Positions 1 through 12,752 of a stretch of 64,000 nt of DNA are shown piece after piece; positions within the stretch are counted from its first letter, which is position 1; each line of letters begins with the position of its first letter. The position numbers and the translations under genes were made by a program. Origin of the DNA: Aestuariibius violaceus (GTDB taxonomy: Bacteria; Pseudomonadota; Alphaproteobacteria; Rhodobacterales; Rhodobacteraceae); NCBI RefSeq assembly GCF_040779325.2, contig NZ_JBFONT020000004.1, positions 186,001-250,000 on the forward strand. The letters are read 5' to 3'. The notes under the pieces are model-generated. The model saw only the letters and a list, made by a program, of their open reading frames with translations. It had not been told where the DNA came from and made no database searches.

Positions 1-293
1 AAGGATCGCTGAAACTGACGCGTCGCGATCCCGCGGTGCAGGTAGACCCTGTCGTCCGCATCGTCTTGCTGGCGTCCGCGGATCACAAGCTGACGGTCTT
101 CGACCGTGATCGACAGATCGGCCTCCGTAAACCCGGCCACGGCCAGCGTAATCCGGTAAGAGGTCTCGGATGCCTGTTCGATGTTATAGGGTGGATACCC
201 GTCGTTCCCGCTCTTCGCGGTCCGTTCGACGAGGCGTTCCAACTGCTCAAACCCCAGAAGAAAAGGGTGTGCCCCCAAAGTAAGTTTCGTCAT
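1..293 (-). CDS. Hsp20 family small heat-shock protein (C-terminus outside window)
   Basis: About 97 codons are visible, from an ATG at 293 down to the window edge; the 3' part is missing. The N-terminus (MTKLTLGAHPFLLGFEQLER) and the start of an alpha-crystallin domain (YRITLAVAGF, then LSITVEDRQLVIRGRQ) are typical of IbpA/Hsp20 holdases, which bind unfolding proteins without ATP in the cytoplasm. The C-terminal IxI/V tail used for oligomerisation cannot be checked. It is transcribed away from the DUF465 gene, so the roughly 160 bases between them hold divergent start regions. The family call is firm, but which Hsp20 paralogue it is cannot be said. Confidence 0.85.
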   Translation of the reverse strand, partial: MTKLTLGAHPFLLGFEQLERLVERTAKSGNDGYPPYNIEQASETSYRITLAVAGFTEADLSITVEDRQLVIRGRQQDDADDRVYLHRGIATRQFQRS

Positions 294-455
294 TTCGTGT
301 CCTCGATATCCAAGCGACATCATCCGCAGGATCCCTCTCAGGCAATCCCGCGTCCTGTTTGAAATATGGGAAACGGCACTCTCCTGCGCAAGAGGCGGCT
401 AGGCGCGGCAGGCGGCACAGTTTATGCTTCATATGTCCGTCAGAAGGCCGCCAAA

Positions 456-677
456 GTGACCAAACCGCCCGAAAGACTCGAAGCTGAAGAGGTTCTGCGC
501 GTCAAGCTCGAGGTTCTGCGCCGCGAACACCGTGATCTCGACGATGCGATCCACGCCCTGCAGGAAAAGGGGACAGGCGATCAGCTGACCCTCCAACGGC
601 TTAAGCGCAAGAAGCTGGCGCTGAAGGACGAAATCGCCCGGATCGAGGATCAGATCACCCCCGACATCATCGCCTGA
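456..677 (+). CDS. DUF465 (YdcH-like) small helical protein
   Basis: This 73-residue protein is almost entirely charged helix (RLEAEEVLRVKLEVLRREHR, then LQRLKRKKLALKDEIARIED), the two-helix pattern of DUF465/YdcH proteins, which are usually 55-75 residues. I chose the GTG at 456 because AGAAGG lies about eight bases upstream and the resulting length fits the family. An in-frame ATG at 366 would add 30 poorly conserved-looking residues. The biochemical role of DUF465 is unknown. It sits 54 bases ahead of purE in the same direction, so the two may be co-transcribed. The family call is confident and the exact start less so. Confidence 0.72.
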   Translation: MTKPPERLEAEEVLRVKLEVLRREHRDLDDAIHALQEKGTGDQLTLQRLKRKKLALKDEIARIEDQITPDIIA

Positions 678-731
678 TGGACAATCCGCCGCCCCGCCGC
701 TAGTCCGCTGCGGACGCGAGGGAGGTCCGTA

Positions 732-1208
732 ATGCCAGAGGTCGGTATCATCATGGGAAGCCAGTCCGACTGGCCCACGATGCGCGAGGCGGCCGCGATC
801 CTCGACGATCTGAATGTCAGCTACGAGACCCGCATCGTCTCGGCCCACCGCACCCCTGACCGTCTCTGGTCTTATGGGGTCGAGGCCGTCGAACGCGGCC
901 TCAAGGTGATCATCGCCGGCGCCGGCGGGGCAGCCCATCTGCCGGGCATGATGGCCTCGAAAACGCGCCTGCCGGTGATCGGTGTGCCCGTCCAGACCAA
1001 GGCGCTTGGCGGTCAGGACAGCCTCCTCTCCATCGTGCAGATGCCGCGCGGGTTTCCGGTGGCCACCATGGCGATCGGCGGCGCGGCCAATGCAGGCCTG
1101 ATGGCCGCACAGATCTTGGCCCTTGGCGATCCGGCCCTGGCCGACCGGCTTGACCAATGGCGCGCTGATCTTACCGCCTCGATCCCGGACGCCCCATCGG
1201 ATGAGTGA
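732..1208 (+). CDS. purE: 5-(carboxyamino)imidazole ribonucleotide mutase
   Basis: PurE (158 residues) converts N5-CAIR to CAIR in de novo purine synthesis, in the cytoplasm, acting right after PurK. The N-terminal phosphate-binding segment ([10 protein letters not shown]), the catalytic-histidine segment (SAHRTPDRL) and the glycine-rich [13 protein letters not shown] loop are all present, and the length is that of class I PurE. GGGAGG stands about six bases before the ATG. The stop codon lies inside the start of purK (overlap of 8 bases, ATGAGTGA), so the two genes should be translationally coupled. The pairing with purK supports the N5-CAIR route rather than direct carboxylation. Confidence 0.97.
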   Translation: MPEVGIIMGSQSDWPTMREAAAILDDLNVSYETRIVSAHRTPDRLWSYGVEAVERGLKVIIAGAGGAAHLPGMMASKTRLPVIGVPVQTKALGGQDSLLSIVQMPRGFPVATMAIGGAANAGLMAAQILALGDPALADRLDQWRADLTASIPDAPSDE

Positions 1209-2271
1209 ACCGCTACCGCAAGGCGCCGTCATCGGGATCCTCGGGGGCGGACAGCTGGGCCGGATGCTGGCGGTCGCGGCGGCCCGGCTGGGGTATGAGA
1301 CCCATATCTACGATCCCGATCCCGCGGCGCCCGCCTTTGCCACCGCCCGGCATGGCACCGTCGCCCCGTACGACGACGCGGGCGCGCTGGCCGCGTTCGC
1401 CGAAAGCTGCGCAGTCGTCACCTATGAATTCGAGAACATCCCGCCCGAGGCGCTCGACGCCATCGAACAGACCGCGTCGATCCACCCCAACCGGCGCGCC
1501 TTGACCCTTTCCCGAGACCGCCTGACCGAGAAAACCTTCCTGCGCGACCTCGGCCTGACCACCGCCCCGTTCGAGGCGGTCGAAAATACGGCAACGCTCG
1601 CGACGGCGCTCGAGGCGATCGGCACACCCTCCATCCTGAAGACCCGCACACTGGGCTATGACGGCAAAGGCCAGATCCGCCTGGACACACCCGAAGATGT
1701 TTCAGGCGCCGTCGATGCCATCGCAGGCGCACCCGCCATTCTCGAAGGCTTCGTCTCCTTCACGAAAGAAATCTCCGTTATCGCGGCCCGCTCCACCACC
1801 GGGGCCGTGGCCTGTTACGACCCGGGCGAGAATGTGCATCGGAATGGCATCCTGCACACGACCACGGTCCCGGCGGAGGTCACCAACCGCGACCGGACCG
1901 ACGCCGTGCTTCTGGCCGGACAGATCCTGAACGCGCTCGACTATGTCGGCGTGATGGGTGTCGAGCTTTTCGTCACCAAGGGCGGCCTGATCGTCAACGA
2001 GATCGCGCCGCGCGTCCACAACTCGGGCCACTGGACCCAGCTTGGCTGCGCCATCGACCAGTTCGAACAGCATATCCGCGCGATCACAGGCTTGCCGCTT
2101 GGCCCCGCCACGCGTCATACGGATGTGGTGATGGAGAATCTGCTGGGCGACGACGTTCTGAAGCTGCCCGCACTCGCCGATGAAAACGCCCAAATCCACC
2201 TCTACGGCAAGTCCGAGCCGCGCCCCGGCCGCAAGATGGGCCATATCAACCGGCTGAAGCCGACCGCCTAG
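1201..2271 (+). CDS. purK: 5-(carboxyamino)imidazole ribonucleotide synthase
   Basis: PurK (356 residues from the ATG at 1201) is an ATP-grasp enzyme that carboxylates AIR with bicarbonate to N5-CAIR. The N-terminal PreATP-grasp motif ([20 protein letters not shown]) is complete, and the ATP-grasp body shows [11 protein letters not shown], the [10 protein letters not shown] strand and the metal-binding [14 protein letters not shown] segment near the C-terminus. The frame stays open upstream to 1123, but that part is purE in another frame, and the overlap ATGAGTGA decides the start. The 3' end meets the convergent tdk gene with a four-base overlap, so there is no room for a terminator between them. 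Confidence 0.96.
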   Translation: MSEPLPQGAVIGILGGGQLGRMLAVAAARLGYETHIYDPDPAAPAFATARHGTVAPYDDAGALAAFAESCAVVTYEFENIPPEALDAIEQTASIHPNRRALTLSRDRLTEKTFLRDLGLTTAPFEAVENTATLATALEAIGTPSILKTRTLGYDGKGQIRLDTPEDVSGAVDAIAGAPAILEGFVSFTKEISVIAARSTTGAVACYDPGENVHRNGILHTTTVPAEVTNRDRTDAVLLAGQILNALDYVGVMGVELFVTKGGLIVNEIAPRVHNSGHWTQLGCAIDQFEQHIRAITGLPLGPATRHTDVVMENLLGDDVLKLPALADENAQIHLYGKSEPRPGRKMGHINRLKPTA

Positions 2272-2834
2272 CCACCCGTCGCCTCGCGCCAATGCCTCCG
2301 GCAGAGCGACACGTAGCTTTCGTTCCCGCCGATCTGCACCTGCGCCCCCTCGGTCAGAACCCGCCCCTGATCGTCCTTGCGCACCACCATCGTCGCCTTC
2401 TTCCCGCAATGACAGATCGTGCGCACCTCCCGCATCTCATCCGCCAGCGCGAGTAAGGCCGCCGAGCCCGGAAACAGCCGCCCCTGGAAATCCACCCGCA
2501 GTCCGTAGCACATCACCGGAACGCTCAGATCGTCGACCGCCCGAGCCAACTGCCAGACCTGCGCCTCCGTCAGAAACTGCGCCTCGTCGATGAAGGTGCA
2601 GTCAGTGCGCTTCGCTTCGATTTCGGCGAACAGATCCGTCTCGGGCGTAAAGGTCGCCGCCTCCGATCCGATCCCGATGCGCGATGCGATGCGCCCCATC
2701 CCGGCCCGGTTATCATGGGCCGCCGTCATCAGATGGGTCGTCATTCCCCGTTCGATGTAGTTGTAGGAGGCCTGCAACAGCAGCGTCGACTTGCCCGCAT
2801 TCATCGTCGAGTAGTGGAAATAGAGCTTTGCCAT
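2268..2834 (-). CDS. tdk: thymidine kinase (type II)
   Basis: Tdk (188 residues) phosphorylates thymidine with ATP for pyrimidine salvage. The P-loop is [12 protein letters not shown] near residue 10. The Walker B-like segment TFIDEAQFL carries the catalytic Glu, and the C-terminal zinc site is visible as two Cys-rich stretches (CHCGKKA and LCRRH). The length matches the bacterial type II family. The gene faces purK and its stop overlaps purK's stop within CTAG at 2268-2271. Its start region is followed, on the other strand, by the ArsH-like gene, so these two are divergently transcribed from a short shared upstream region of about 80 bases. Confidence 0.95.
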   Translation of the reverse strand: MAKLYFHYSTMNAGKSTLLLQASYNYIERGMTTHLMTAAHDNRAGMGRIASRIGIGSEAATFTPETDLFAEIEAKRTDCTFIDEAQFLTEAQVWQLARAVDDLSVPVMCYGLRVDFQGRLFPGSAALLALADEMREVRTICHCGKKATMVVRKDDQGRVLTEGAQVQIGGNESYVSLCRRHWREATGG

Positions 2835-2914
2835 GGCGGGATCCTCTGCCGCCCCTCTTTGCGAATTTCAAGGTGGCTCTTGCCCGACAGCCCCGTTTGA
2901 CCGATAGGCGGGGC

Positions 2915-3643
2915 ATGGCCACACCTGACCTCTCCGACCTTCCCAATCTCGATCCCGAGAGCTTCCGCGCCCCGGATCCCAGCAACCTCGCCCTGGAAGG
3001 CGATCCAGGCCATCCGCCCCGGATCCTGCTTCTCTACGGGTCCCTCCGCGAGTCCTCATATTCCCGCTTCGCCGCGGAGGAAGCCGCCAGATTGCTGCAA
3101 GTCATGGGCTGCGAAACGCGCCTCTTCGATCCCCGCGATCTCCCGCTGCCTGACTCGGTAAAAGAGACACACCCGAAGGTCGCCGAACTCCGCGAGCTCG
3201 CCACCTGGTCGGAAGGGATGGTCTGGTCCAGCCCCGAACGTCACGGCGCGATGACCGGCATCATGAAGACCCAGATCGACTGGCTGCCGCTCTCCATGGG
3301 CGGCGTCCGACCGACGCAGGGCAAGACGCTGGCCGTCATGCAGGTCTCCGGCGGCTCACAGAGCTTCAACGCAGTCAACCAGATGCGCATCCTCGGCCGC
3401 TGGATGCGCATGGTAACGATCCCCAACCAATCCTCCGTCCCGAAGGCGTGGATGCAGTTCGAAAAGGGCCGGATGAAGCCCGGATCGCTCTACAACCGGA
3501 TCGTCGATGTCTGCGAGGAACTGACGCGCTTCACCTGGATGATTCGCACCCGCTCCGACGGCCTGACCGACCGCTATTCCGAACGTGTGGAAAGCGCGGA
3601 AAAGGCCCGCGCACGCATCAATGCCTCGGCAAACCAGACCTAA
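2915..3643 (+). CDS. arsH: ArsH-family NADPH-dependent FMN oxidoreductase
   Basis: The 242-residue product has the flavodoxin-like fold of NADPH-dependent FMN reductases. The phosphate-binding loop is [11 protein letters not shown], followed by [20 protein letters not shown], which is characteristic of ArsH, an enzyme that oxidises trivalent organoarsenicals and also reduces azo dyes and quinones. Length and the N-terminal extension before the flavin loop fit ArsH (about 230-240 residues). No arsR, arsC or arsB lies nearby, so an arsenic role here is inferred from family only; a general H2O2-producing quinone reductase is an alternative. The ATG at 2915 was chosen because the upstream open frame runs into tdk. 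It converges on the ketoacyl synthase gene with a 4-base overlap. Confidence 0.85.
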   Translation: MATPDLSDLPNLDPESFRAPDPSNLALEGDPGHPPRILLLYGSLRESSYSRFAAEEAARLLQVMGCETRLFDPRDLPLPDSVKETHPKVAELRELATWSEGMVWSSPERHGAMTGIMKTQIDWLPLSMGGVRPTQGKTLAVMQVSGGSQSFNAVNQMRILGRWMRMVTIPNQSSVPKAWMQFEKGRMKPGSLYNRIVDVCEELTRFTWMIRTRSDGLTDRYSERVESAEKARARINASANQT

Positions 3644-4761
3644 GCCGCCCGCTCCACCAGCACCGACCCCACCGAATAACCGGCCCCGAACGAACAAATC
3701 AGCCCTTGATCGCCGTCCACCAGATCGTCGGAATACTTCGAAAACGCGATGATCGACCCCGCCGAAGAGGTGTTGGCATAATCCTGCAGGATATTCGGCT
3801 GCTCGTGCGGCTCAGGCGCGCGGCCGAGCACCTTCTTTCCGATATAATCGTTCATCGTCTTGTTCGCTTGATGCAGCCAAAGCCGTTTCAGGTCTGACGC
3901 CGCCACACCTTCATCGCCAAGGTGCCCGGCGATATGGGCCGAGACCAGCGGCAGGACCTCTTTGAACACTTTCCGCCCGTTCTGCATGAACTGCATGTCC
4001 CGCCGATCTTCCATCTGATCGTGGGTCCGGCGCAGATAGCCGTTGTTGTTGCGGATGTTGTTCGAGAACTGCGTCGCGCACCGGGTCGAACGGACCTTAT
4101 AGTGCGCCCCTGTCGCATCCTCCGCCCGCTCCAGGAACGTCGCCGTGGCCACGTCACCGAAAATGAAGTGGCAGTCCCGGTCGCGCCATTCGAGGTGCCC
4201 GGAACAGATCTCGGGGTTCACAACGATAGCAGACCGGATCGATCCTGACCGGATCATGTCCGCCGCCGTCTGGATGCCGAAGGTAGCCGACGAGCAGGCC
4301 ACGTTCATGTCGAAGGCGAATCCACCGATCCCCATCAGCGCCTGGATCTCCACGCCCATGGCGGGATAGGCCCGCTCCATGTTCGATGCAGCACAGATGA
4401 CGGCATCGACATCGCCCGCGCCCTTGCCCGCCTGCGCCAAAGCCTTGCCGATCGCCTCACGCGCAATCTCTGCCATTAGCGATGGCTCGTCATCGGTACG
4501 CGGCTCAAGGCGCGGATACATCCGCGCCGGGTCAAGTACGCCGTCCTTGTCGATCACATAGCGCTGCTCGATCCCCGACGCCTGGGTGATGAACTCGGCT
4601 GAGGAACTCGGCTTGGGCGCCACTTCGCCCCGCTCAATCGCGTCAGCATTCTCGGCGTTGAAACGCTCGGCATAGGCGTTGAAACTCTCGACCAGCTCAT
4701 CATTCGTGATGACATTCTCGGGCGTATAGACACCGGTACCGGTAATCGCGACGGAATACAT
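3640..4761 (-). CDS. beta-ketoacyl-ACP synthase III-like (FabH-type) enzyme
   Basis: This is a 373-residue thiolase-fold condensing enzyme. The FabH triad is present: Cys in [10 protein letters not shown], His in [10 protein letters not shown] and Asn in DYANTSSAG. It is about 55 residues longer than classical FabH, with extra sequence near the N-terminus ([19 protein letters not shown]), as in a branch of FabH-like proteins annotated as ketoacyl-ACP synthase III. It could start fatty-acid synthesis or condense another acyl-CoA with malonyl-ACP. No plsX or acpP lies beside it, so it may not be the main FabH. GAGGAGG stands five bases before the ATG at 4761, fixing the start. The longer open frame to 4935 runs through a terminator hairpin and is not credible. 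Confidence 0.85.
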   Translation of the reverse strand: MYSVAITGTGVYTPENVITNDELVESFNAYAERFNAENADAIERGEVAPKPSSSAEFITQASGIEQRYVIDKDGVLDPARMYPRLEPRTDDEPSLMAEIAREAIGKALAQAGKGAGDVDAVICAASNMERAYPAMGVEIQALMGIGGFAFDMNVACSSATFGIQTAADMIRSGSIRSAIVVNPEICSGHLEWRDRDCHFIFGDVATATFLERAEDATGAHYKVRSTRCATQFSNNIRNNNGYLRRTHDQMEDRRDMQFMQNGRKVFKEVLPLVSAHIAGHLGDEGVAASDLKRLWLHQANKTMNDYIGKKVLGRAPEPHEQPNILQDYANTSSAGSIIAFSKYSDDLVDGDQGLICSFGAGYSVGSVLVERAA

Positions 4762-5107
4762 GGGGGCCTCCTCGTTCCGCGCGTTCGATACCACAACGCG
4801 GGGGCCGTCAACCATATGGACATTTTGCGCGGGCTCCGAGGCAGCCCCAAAAAGAAAGCACCGTCCGAGAGTGGCGGCTCGGACGGTGCTGATGCGATCC
4901 GTCGCCGCGGGACACTGGGGGGCAGCCCTTGGCAACTACCTGCGGATCGTCATTGCGTCTTCCGCCTCTGGGGGCGGTTGCAGACTGGGGCCACATGACC
5001 CGGTTTCAGATCGCTATGCTATAACCGGAAGACAGACGGCCAAATTCCGCCACTCCATCCGGGCCATATACCCAAGGTTTAGGCCGTGTTTTCCGATAAC
5101 AGACGGG
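4762..5107. other. 346-base intergenic region between the FabH-like gene and carB
   Basis: No protein gene is supported here. The region holds the promoter side of the FabH-like gene, a strong leftward terminator (4846-4890), and about 215 bases between that terminator and the carB stop. Read on the minus strand this stretch has several short hairpins (for instance CCGCC-N6-GGCGG and GGG-N8-CCC). The terminator is far from carB, so a separate small RNA ending at the terminator is possible. I did not recognise it as 6S, SRP, RNase P RNA or tmRNA. Confidence 0.5.
4846..4890 (-). terminator. intrinsic terminator (leftward)
   Basis: A perfect 13-bp stem (4857-4869 with 4878-4890, arms AGCACCGTCCGAG and CTCGGACGGTGCT, 8-base loop) is followed on the minus strand by TTTCTTTTT. 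This is a textbook Rho-independent terminator for leftward transcription, either from carB or from a small RNA starting downstream of carB. Confidence 0.88.
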
Positions 5108-8662
<3,555 letters not shown>

Positions 8663-8827
8663 CCCCGGACCTCGCGCAAATTGGCGGGAGGTATAGGTAG
8701 GCTGCCCGCGGGTTCAAGCGGTTTCTGGACATCGGCCCGCCCGCGGAACTTCGCAGCCACCGAACTCCGCCGGAACGTTCGGCCTGTCCCGGCGTTTTCG
8801 GAACATCATCTCAACCAGGATCTCCCC

Positions 8828-9502
8828 ATGCCCTATTCCGCTCTTCTCTTCGGTTCCATCGGAACGCTTGCCGAAACTTCCGACATCCAGCGGCGCGCTT
8901 TCAACGCCACCTTCGACGAGGCTGGGTTGGGCTGGAACTGGGGCGAGACGGAGTATCGCGAGCTTCTCAAACGCCCGGGCGGCACACGCCGGATCCGCGA
9001 ATACGGCGAAGCGCGCGGGCAGGAGGTCGACGCCGATGCGCTTCACGCATCCAAGGTCGAACACTTCGAACGGCTTGTCCGCGAAGAGGGCATCACACCG
9101 CGCCCCGGCGTGAAAAAGATGCTCGAGACGGCGAAGGACCAAGGGATGAAATGCGGTTTCGTCACCGCGACGGGGCAGCGCCAGATCGACCTGATCCTGG
9201 GCGTTCTCGACGGGATCTCGGCGGATGATTTCGATTATATCGGCGAACGGGGCAGGGTCGAGAACAGCAAGCCTGCGCCGGATATCTACCTCGACGCGCT
9301 CAAGGCACTCGACCTGCCTGCGCAAAGCGCTCTCGCGATCGAAGATACGCCGGAAAGCGCCGAAGCGGCGCTTGCCGCCGGCATCGCCTGCATCGCCTTC
9401 GCGGGCAGGGATGCAGACGGGCAGGATTTTCCGGACGGCTGCATCGCCGCCGGCGATGCACTTGATCCGACACTCCTTGCCCGGCCTCAGGCGGCCGAAT
9501 AG
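8828..9502 (+). CDS. HAD-superfamily (CbbY-like) protein lacking the catalytic aspartates
   Basis: The 224-residue product aligns by eye with subfamily IA HAD hydrolases of the CbbY/beta-phosphoglucomutase kind: helical cap after motif I, a motif II threonine in GFVTATGQ (113-115), the motif III Lys in NSKPAPDIYL (K148) and the motif IV acids in AIEDTPESAEAA (E172, D173). However motif I, normally FDxDGTL, reads FGSIGTL (residues 8-14): the nucleophile Asp is Gly and the general acid Asp is Ile. It is therefore unlikely to be a normal phosphatase or mutase and may bind a ligand or partner. The ATG at 8828 is chosen because the fold begins right after it. It is divergent from carB and overlaps the convergent Cfa-like gene by 16 bases. 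Confidence 0.85.
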   Translation: MPYSALLFGSIGTLAETSDIQRRAFNATFDEAGLGWNWGETEYRELLKRPGGTRRIREYGEARGQEVDADALHASKVEHFERLVREEGITPRPGVKKMLETAKDQGMKCGFVTATGQRQIDLILGVLDGISADDFDYIGERGRVENSKPAPDIYLDALKALDLPAQSALAIEDTPESAEAALAAGIACIAFAGRDADGQDFPDGCIAAGDALDPTLLARPQAAE

Positions 9503-10686
9503 AGATACCCGCGCGTCACCGGCACCGCGTCCTTGTCGCGCGCCATCTGAAACTGGAAGACGGCTAGCCGGTCGACGCGAAAGCCAAGCTCGGCGGCCGT
9601 CAGGTAATACCGCCACATTCGGCAGAACCGCTCGTCATAAAGCGCGCGCGCCTCTTCGATGCGGGTCACGAACCGCTCCTGCCAATGGGCCAGCGTCCGC
9701 GCGTAATGGTCCCGCAACACCTCCACATCGGTCAGCGACAGGCCCGCCACTTCGACGCTGCGCACGACCTGACTCATGGCGGGCAGATAGCCGCCGGGAA
9801 AGATGTATTTGCGGATCCACGACGATGTTGCACGGGGCGCCGTCAGGGTCCCGATCGTATGAATCAGGGCGATCCCGTCGGGCGCGAGGCTGTTTTCCAC
9901 ATGCCGGAAATAGGTCAGGTATTGCGGGCGCCCCACGTGTTCGAACATCCCCACCGAAACGACCCGGTCGAATGTGCCCTTCACCTGCCGGTAATCCTCA
10001 AGCCGGATGTCGATCCGGTCGGCAAGGCCAGCCTCCTCCGCCCGGCGCTTGGCGACCCGGTGCTGTTCTTCGCTCAGCGTCACGCCGGTCACCCGCGCGC
10101 CGTAATCCTGCGCGAGCGTCAGGGCCATGCCGCCCCAACCACAGCCAATATCCAGAACACTCTGACCTTCCGACAGGCACAGCTTTTGGGCGATGTGATG
10201 CTTCTTCGCCTCCTGCGCCTCTTCCAACGTCATGTCCGGACTCGCGAAATAGGCACAGGAATACTGGCGATCCTCATCGAGGAAGAGTTCGTAAAGCTCA
10301 GACGACAGGTCGTAGTGATGGGCCACATTGGCCTTCGAACGATTGGCCGAGAAGCGATCGATTACCGGTTGGACGGGGCTTGCCAGACGCTGGCGCCAGC
10401 GGAACAGGTCGCCCGCGCTGTGCGTCGCCCGGTTGCGCATCGCCAGCGTCAGAAACCCGTGCAGATCGTCCTGCGCGATCGTCAGTCGGCCATCCATATA
10501 GGCCTCCCCCAACGCGATTTCGGGCTCCATCAGGATCTTCCGCGGCAGATCGGGATCGTTCAGCGTGATCCGTATCGGGACGCTGTCATCGCCATGGCGG
10601 GTTGTCCGTCCGTCCGCATGGGTGATTTCCAGGGCGCCGTTCCGGATAAATCGATCCATCACGGCATCAAATGCACGGGCCCACAT
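9487..10686 (-). CDS. cfa: cyclopropane-fatty-acyl-phospholipid synthase family methyltransferase
   Basis: The 399-residue enzyme has the N-terminal lipid-binding region of the CFA synthase family and a class I SAM fold with motif [13 protein letters not shown] (about 177-188), then GVTLSEEQ and the substrate-pocket segments SVGMFEHVG and HTIG. The family transfers a methylene or methyl group from SAM to unsaturated acyl chains of membrane phospholipids. In Rhodobacterales there are several paralogues (cyclopropane, 10-methyl and furan fatty acid enzymes), so the exact product is not certain. The ATG at 10686 precedes aspS divergently. The 3' end overlaps the convergent pseudo-HAD gene by 16 bases. 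Confidence 0.88.
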   Translation of the reverse strand: MWARAFDAVMDRFIRNGALEITHADGRTTRHGDDSVPIRITLNDPDLPRKILMEPEIALGEAYMDGRLTIAQDDLHGFLTLAMRNRATHSAGDLFRWRQRLASPVQPVIDRFSANRSKANVAHHYDLSSELYELFLDEDRQYSCAYFASPDMTLEEAQEAKKHHIAQKLCLSEGQSVLDIGCGWGGMALTLAQDYGARVTGVTLSEEQHRVAKRRAEEAGLADRIDIRLEDYRQVKGTFDRVVSVGMFEHVGRPQYLTYFRHVENSLAPDGIALIHTIGTLTAPRATSSWIRKYIFPGGYLPAMSQVVRSVEVAGLSLTDVEVLRDHYARTLAHWQERFVTRIEEARALYDERFCRMWRYYLTAAELGFRVDRLAVFQFQMARDKDAVPVTRGYLYSAA

Positions 10687-10850
10687 GGTCCGACCCTTTC
10701 TTCAATGTCTTCCGTGACTTGCCTCTTCGGGCAAGACCATCCCCGATACTCACAGTCTGTGACGATTTGTCCAGAGGCGGCATCGGCTTGACTTTGCCGA
10801 TCCGAAACTGTGTTACCTCGCGCGATCGCGACCCCCGGAAGGAGCCACAG

Positions 10851-12632
10851 ATGCATCCCTACCGCAGCCATACCTGCGCAGAATTGACCAAAGGCAATGT
10901 CGGCCAGACCGTCCGGCTCTCCGGCTGGGTCCATCGGGTGCGCGATCACGGGGGCGTGCTGTTCATCGACCTGCGCGACCATTACGGCGTCACGCAGCTT
11001 CTCTGCGACCCCGATTCGCCGGTCTTCGCTGAGGTCGAGAAGGTGCGTTCGGAATGGTGCATCCGCATCGATGGCGAGGTGAAGGCGCGCGACGACAGCC
11101 TCATCAACCCCAAGATCCCGACCGGCGAGATCGAGGTCTTTATCCGCGACCTCGAAATCCTGGGGCAGGCAAACGAATTGCCGCTCATCGTCTTCGGCGA
11201 TCAGGAATACCCCGAGGAAACCCGCCTGCAGTACCGATACCTTGATCTTCGGCGCGAGGTCATGCAACGCAACATGACGCTCCGTTCCGACGTCGTCGCC
11301 TCGATCCGGCGGCGCATGTGGGATCAGAACTTCCGCGAATACCAGACACCGATCATCACCGCCTCCTCCCCCGAAGGCGCGCGCGACTTCCTCGTCCCCT
11401 CGCGCCTGCATCCGGGCAAGTTCTACGCGCTGCCCCAGGCGCCGCAGCAATTTAAGCAGCTGATCATGGTGTCGGGCTTCGACAAGTATTTCCAGATCGC
11501 CCCCTGCTTCCGCGACGAAGACCCCCGCGCCGACCGCTCGCCCACCGACTTCTACCAGCTGGATATGGAGATGAGCTTCGTCACCCAGCAGGACGTCTTC
11601 GACACGATCCAGCCGGTGCTGACGGGCATCTTCGAGGAATTCGGCAATGGCCGGAAAGTCGATACCGACTGGCCCCAGATCAGCTATCGCGATGCCGCGC
11701 TCTGGTACGGCACGGACAAGCCTGATCTGCGCAACCCGATCAAGATGCAGATTGTCAGCGACCATTTCCGCGGCTCCGGCTTCGCGATCTTCGCCAAGCT
11801 CCTCGAACAGGACGGCACCGAGATCCGTGCCATCCCCGCCCCCGGCGGCGGCTCCCGCAAGTTCTGCGACCGGATGAACGCCTACGCCCAGCAGCAAGGA
11901 CTGCCGGGGATGGGGTACATCTTCTGGCGCGAAATCGACCAGGGTGTGATGGATGCTGCGGGCCCCTTGGCCAAGAACATCGGCCCCGAGCGGACCGAGG
12001 CGATCCGCCAGCAGCTTGGCCTCGGCGTGGGCGACGCCGCGTTCTTCCTCGGCGGCAAGCCCGAAAGCTTCGAGGCCGTGGCGGGCCGCGCGCGGGCCGT
12101 CATCGGCGACGAGCTGGGCCTGACCGACCAGGACCGCTTCGCCTTCGCCTGGATCGTCGACTTCCCGATCTATGAGAAGGACAGCGAGACCGGCGCGATC
12201 GACTTTGAACATAACCCCTTCTCCATGCCCCAGGGAGGGATGGAGGCGCTCGACGGCGACCCGCTCGATGTGCTCGGTTACCAGTACGACCTCGCCTGCA
12301 ACGGCTACGAACTCGTTTCGGGCGCGATCAGGAACCACAAGCCCGAGATCATGTACCGGGCGTTCGAAATCGCGGGCTATCCGAAGGAAGAGGTCGACAA
12401 CCGCTTCGGCGGCATGGTTACCGCCTTCCAGTACGGGGCGCCCCCCCATGGCGGTTGCGCCGCGGGGATCGACCGGATCGTCATGCTGCTGGCCGACGAG
12501 ATGAACATCCGCGAGGTCATCATGTTCCCGATGAACCAGCAGGCGCAGGATCTGATGATGGACGCCCCGTCTGACCCAACGGCGACTCAGCTCCGCGAGC
12601 TGTCGCTGCGCGTCGTCCAGCAGGACAATTAG
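10851..12632 (+). CDS. aspS: aspartyl-tRNA synthetase
   Basis: AspS (593 residues) is a class II synthetase of the bacterial type. It has an N-terminal OB-fold anticodon-binding domain ([20 protein letters not shown]), class II motif 1 region, motif 2 ([20 protein letters not shown]), a GAD insertion domain in the middle and motif 3 ([12 protein letters not shown]) near the C-terminus. GGAAGGAG lies seven bases before the ATG at 10851, and the frame upstream to 10671 overlaps the start of the Cfa-like gene and is not used. Whether it charges tRNA-Asn as well cannot be judged here. It stands alone, with a divergent cfa-like gene upstream. Confidence 0.97.
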   Translation: MHPYRSHTCAELTKGNVGQTVRLSGWVHRVRDHGGVLFIDLRDHYGVTQLLCDPDSPVFAEVEKVRSEWCIRIDGEVKARDDSLINPKIPTGEIEVFIRDLEILGQANELPLIVFGDQEYPEETRLQYRYLDLRREVMQRNMTLRSDVVASIRRRMWDQNFREYQTPIITASSPEGARDFLVPSRLHPGKFYALPQAPQQFKQLIMVSGFDKYFQIAPCFRDEDPRADRSPTDFYQLDMEMSFVTQQDVFDTIQPVLTGIFEEFGNGRKVDTDWPQISYRDAALWYGTDKPDLRNPIKMQIVSDHFRGSGFAIFAKLLEQDGTEIRAIPAPGGGSRKFCDRMNAYAQQQGLPGMGYIFWREIDQGVMDAAGPLAKNIGPERTEAIRQQLGLGVGDAAFFLGGKPESFEAVAGRARAVIGDELGLTDQDRFAFAWIVDFPIYEKDSETGAIDFEHNPFSMPQGGMEALDGDPLDVLGYQYDLACNGYELVSGAIRNHKPEIMYRAFEIAGYPKEEVDNRFGGMVTAFQYGAPPHGGCAAGIDRIVMLLADEMNIREVIMFPMNQQAQDLMMDAPSDPTATQLRELSLRVVQQDN

Positions 12633-12650
12633 ACGCGCCAGCACCTCTTT

Positions 12651-12675
12651 GCCGAGCCTTCGTCACAGGCTCGGC
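12651..12675 (+). terminator. possible hairpin terminator after aspS
   Basis: An 8-bp perfect stem (GCCGAGCC and GGCTCGGC, 9-base loop) begins 18 bases after the aspS stop. It has no T-run after it, so it may slow the polymerase or protect the 3' end rather than act as a classical terminator. A second weak hairpin (GCCTTT-N5-AAAGGC) lies at 12700-12716. Confidence 0.35.
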
Positions 12676-12752
12676 AACCCCCTGCGAACAGCCCGTTTCG
12701 CCTTTGCGAAAAAGGCCCGCACAGGCTAGGGTGGCAGGAAGGAGAGCTGCCC

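Noticed and set aside
2915..3643. An arsenic resistance operon
   Set aside because: Only the ArsH-like gene is present; no arsR, arsB, arsC or arsM homologue is adjacent.
4762..5107. A known structural RNA (6S, SRP, RNase P, tmRNA)
   Set aside because: None of the core motifs I know for these RNAs is present in either strand; only a generic terminator and small hairpins are seen.
10659..12644. A 661-codon open frame opposite aspS
   Set aside because: Same antisense effect; it shares the whole length of aspS and shows no protein motif.
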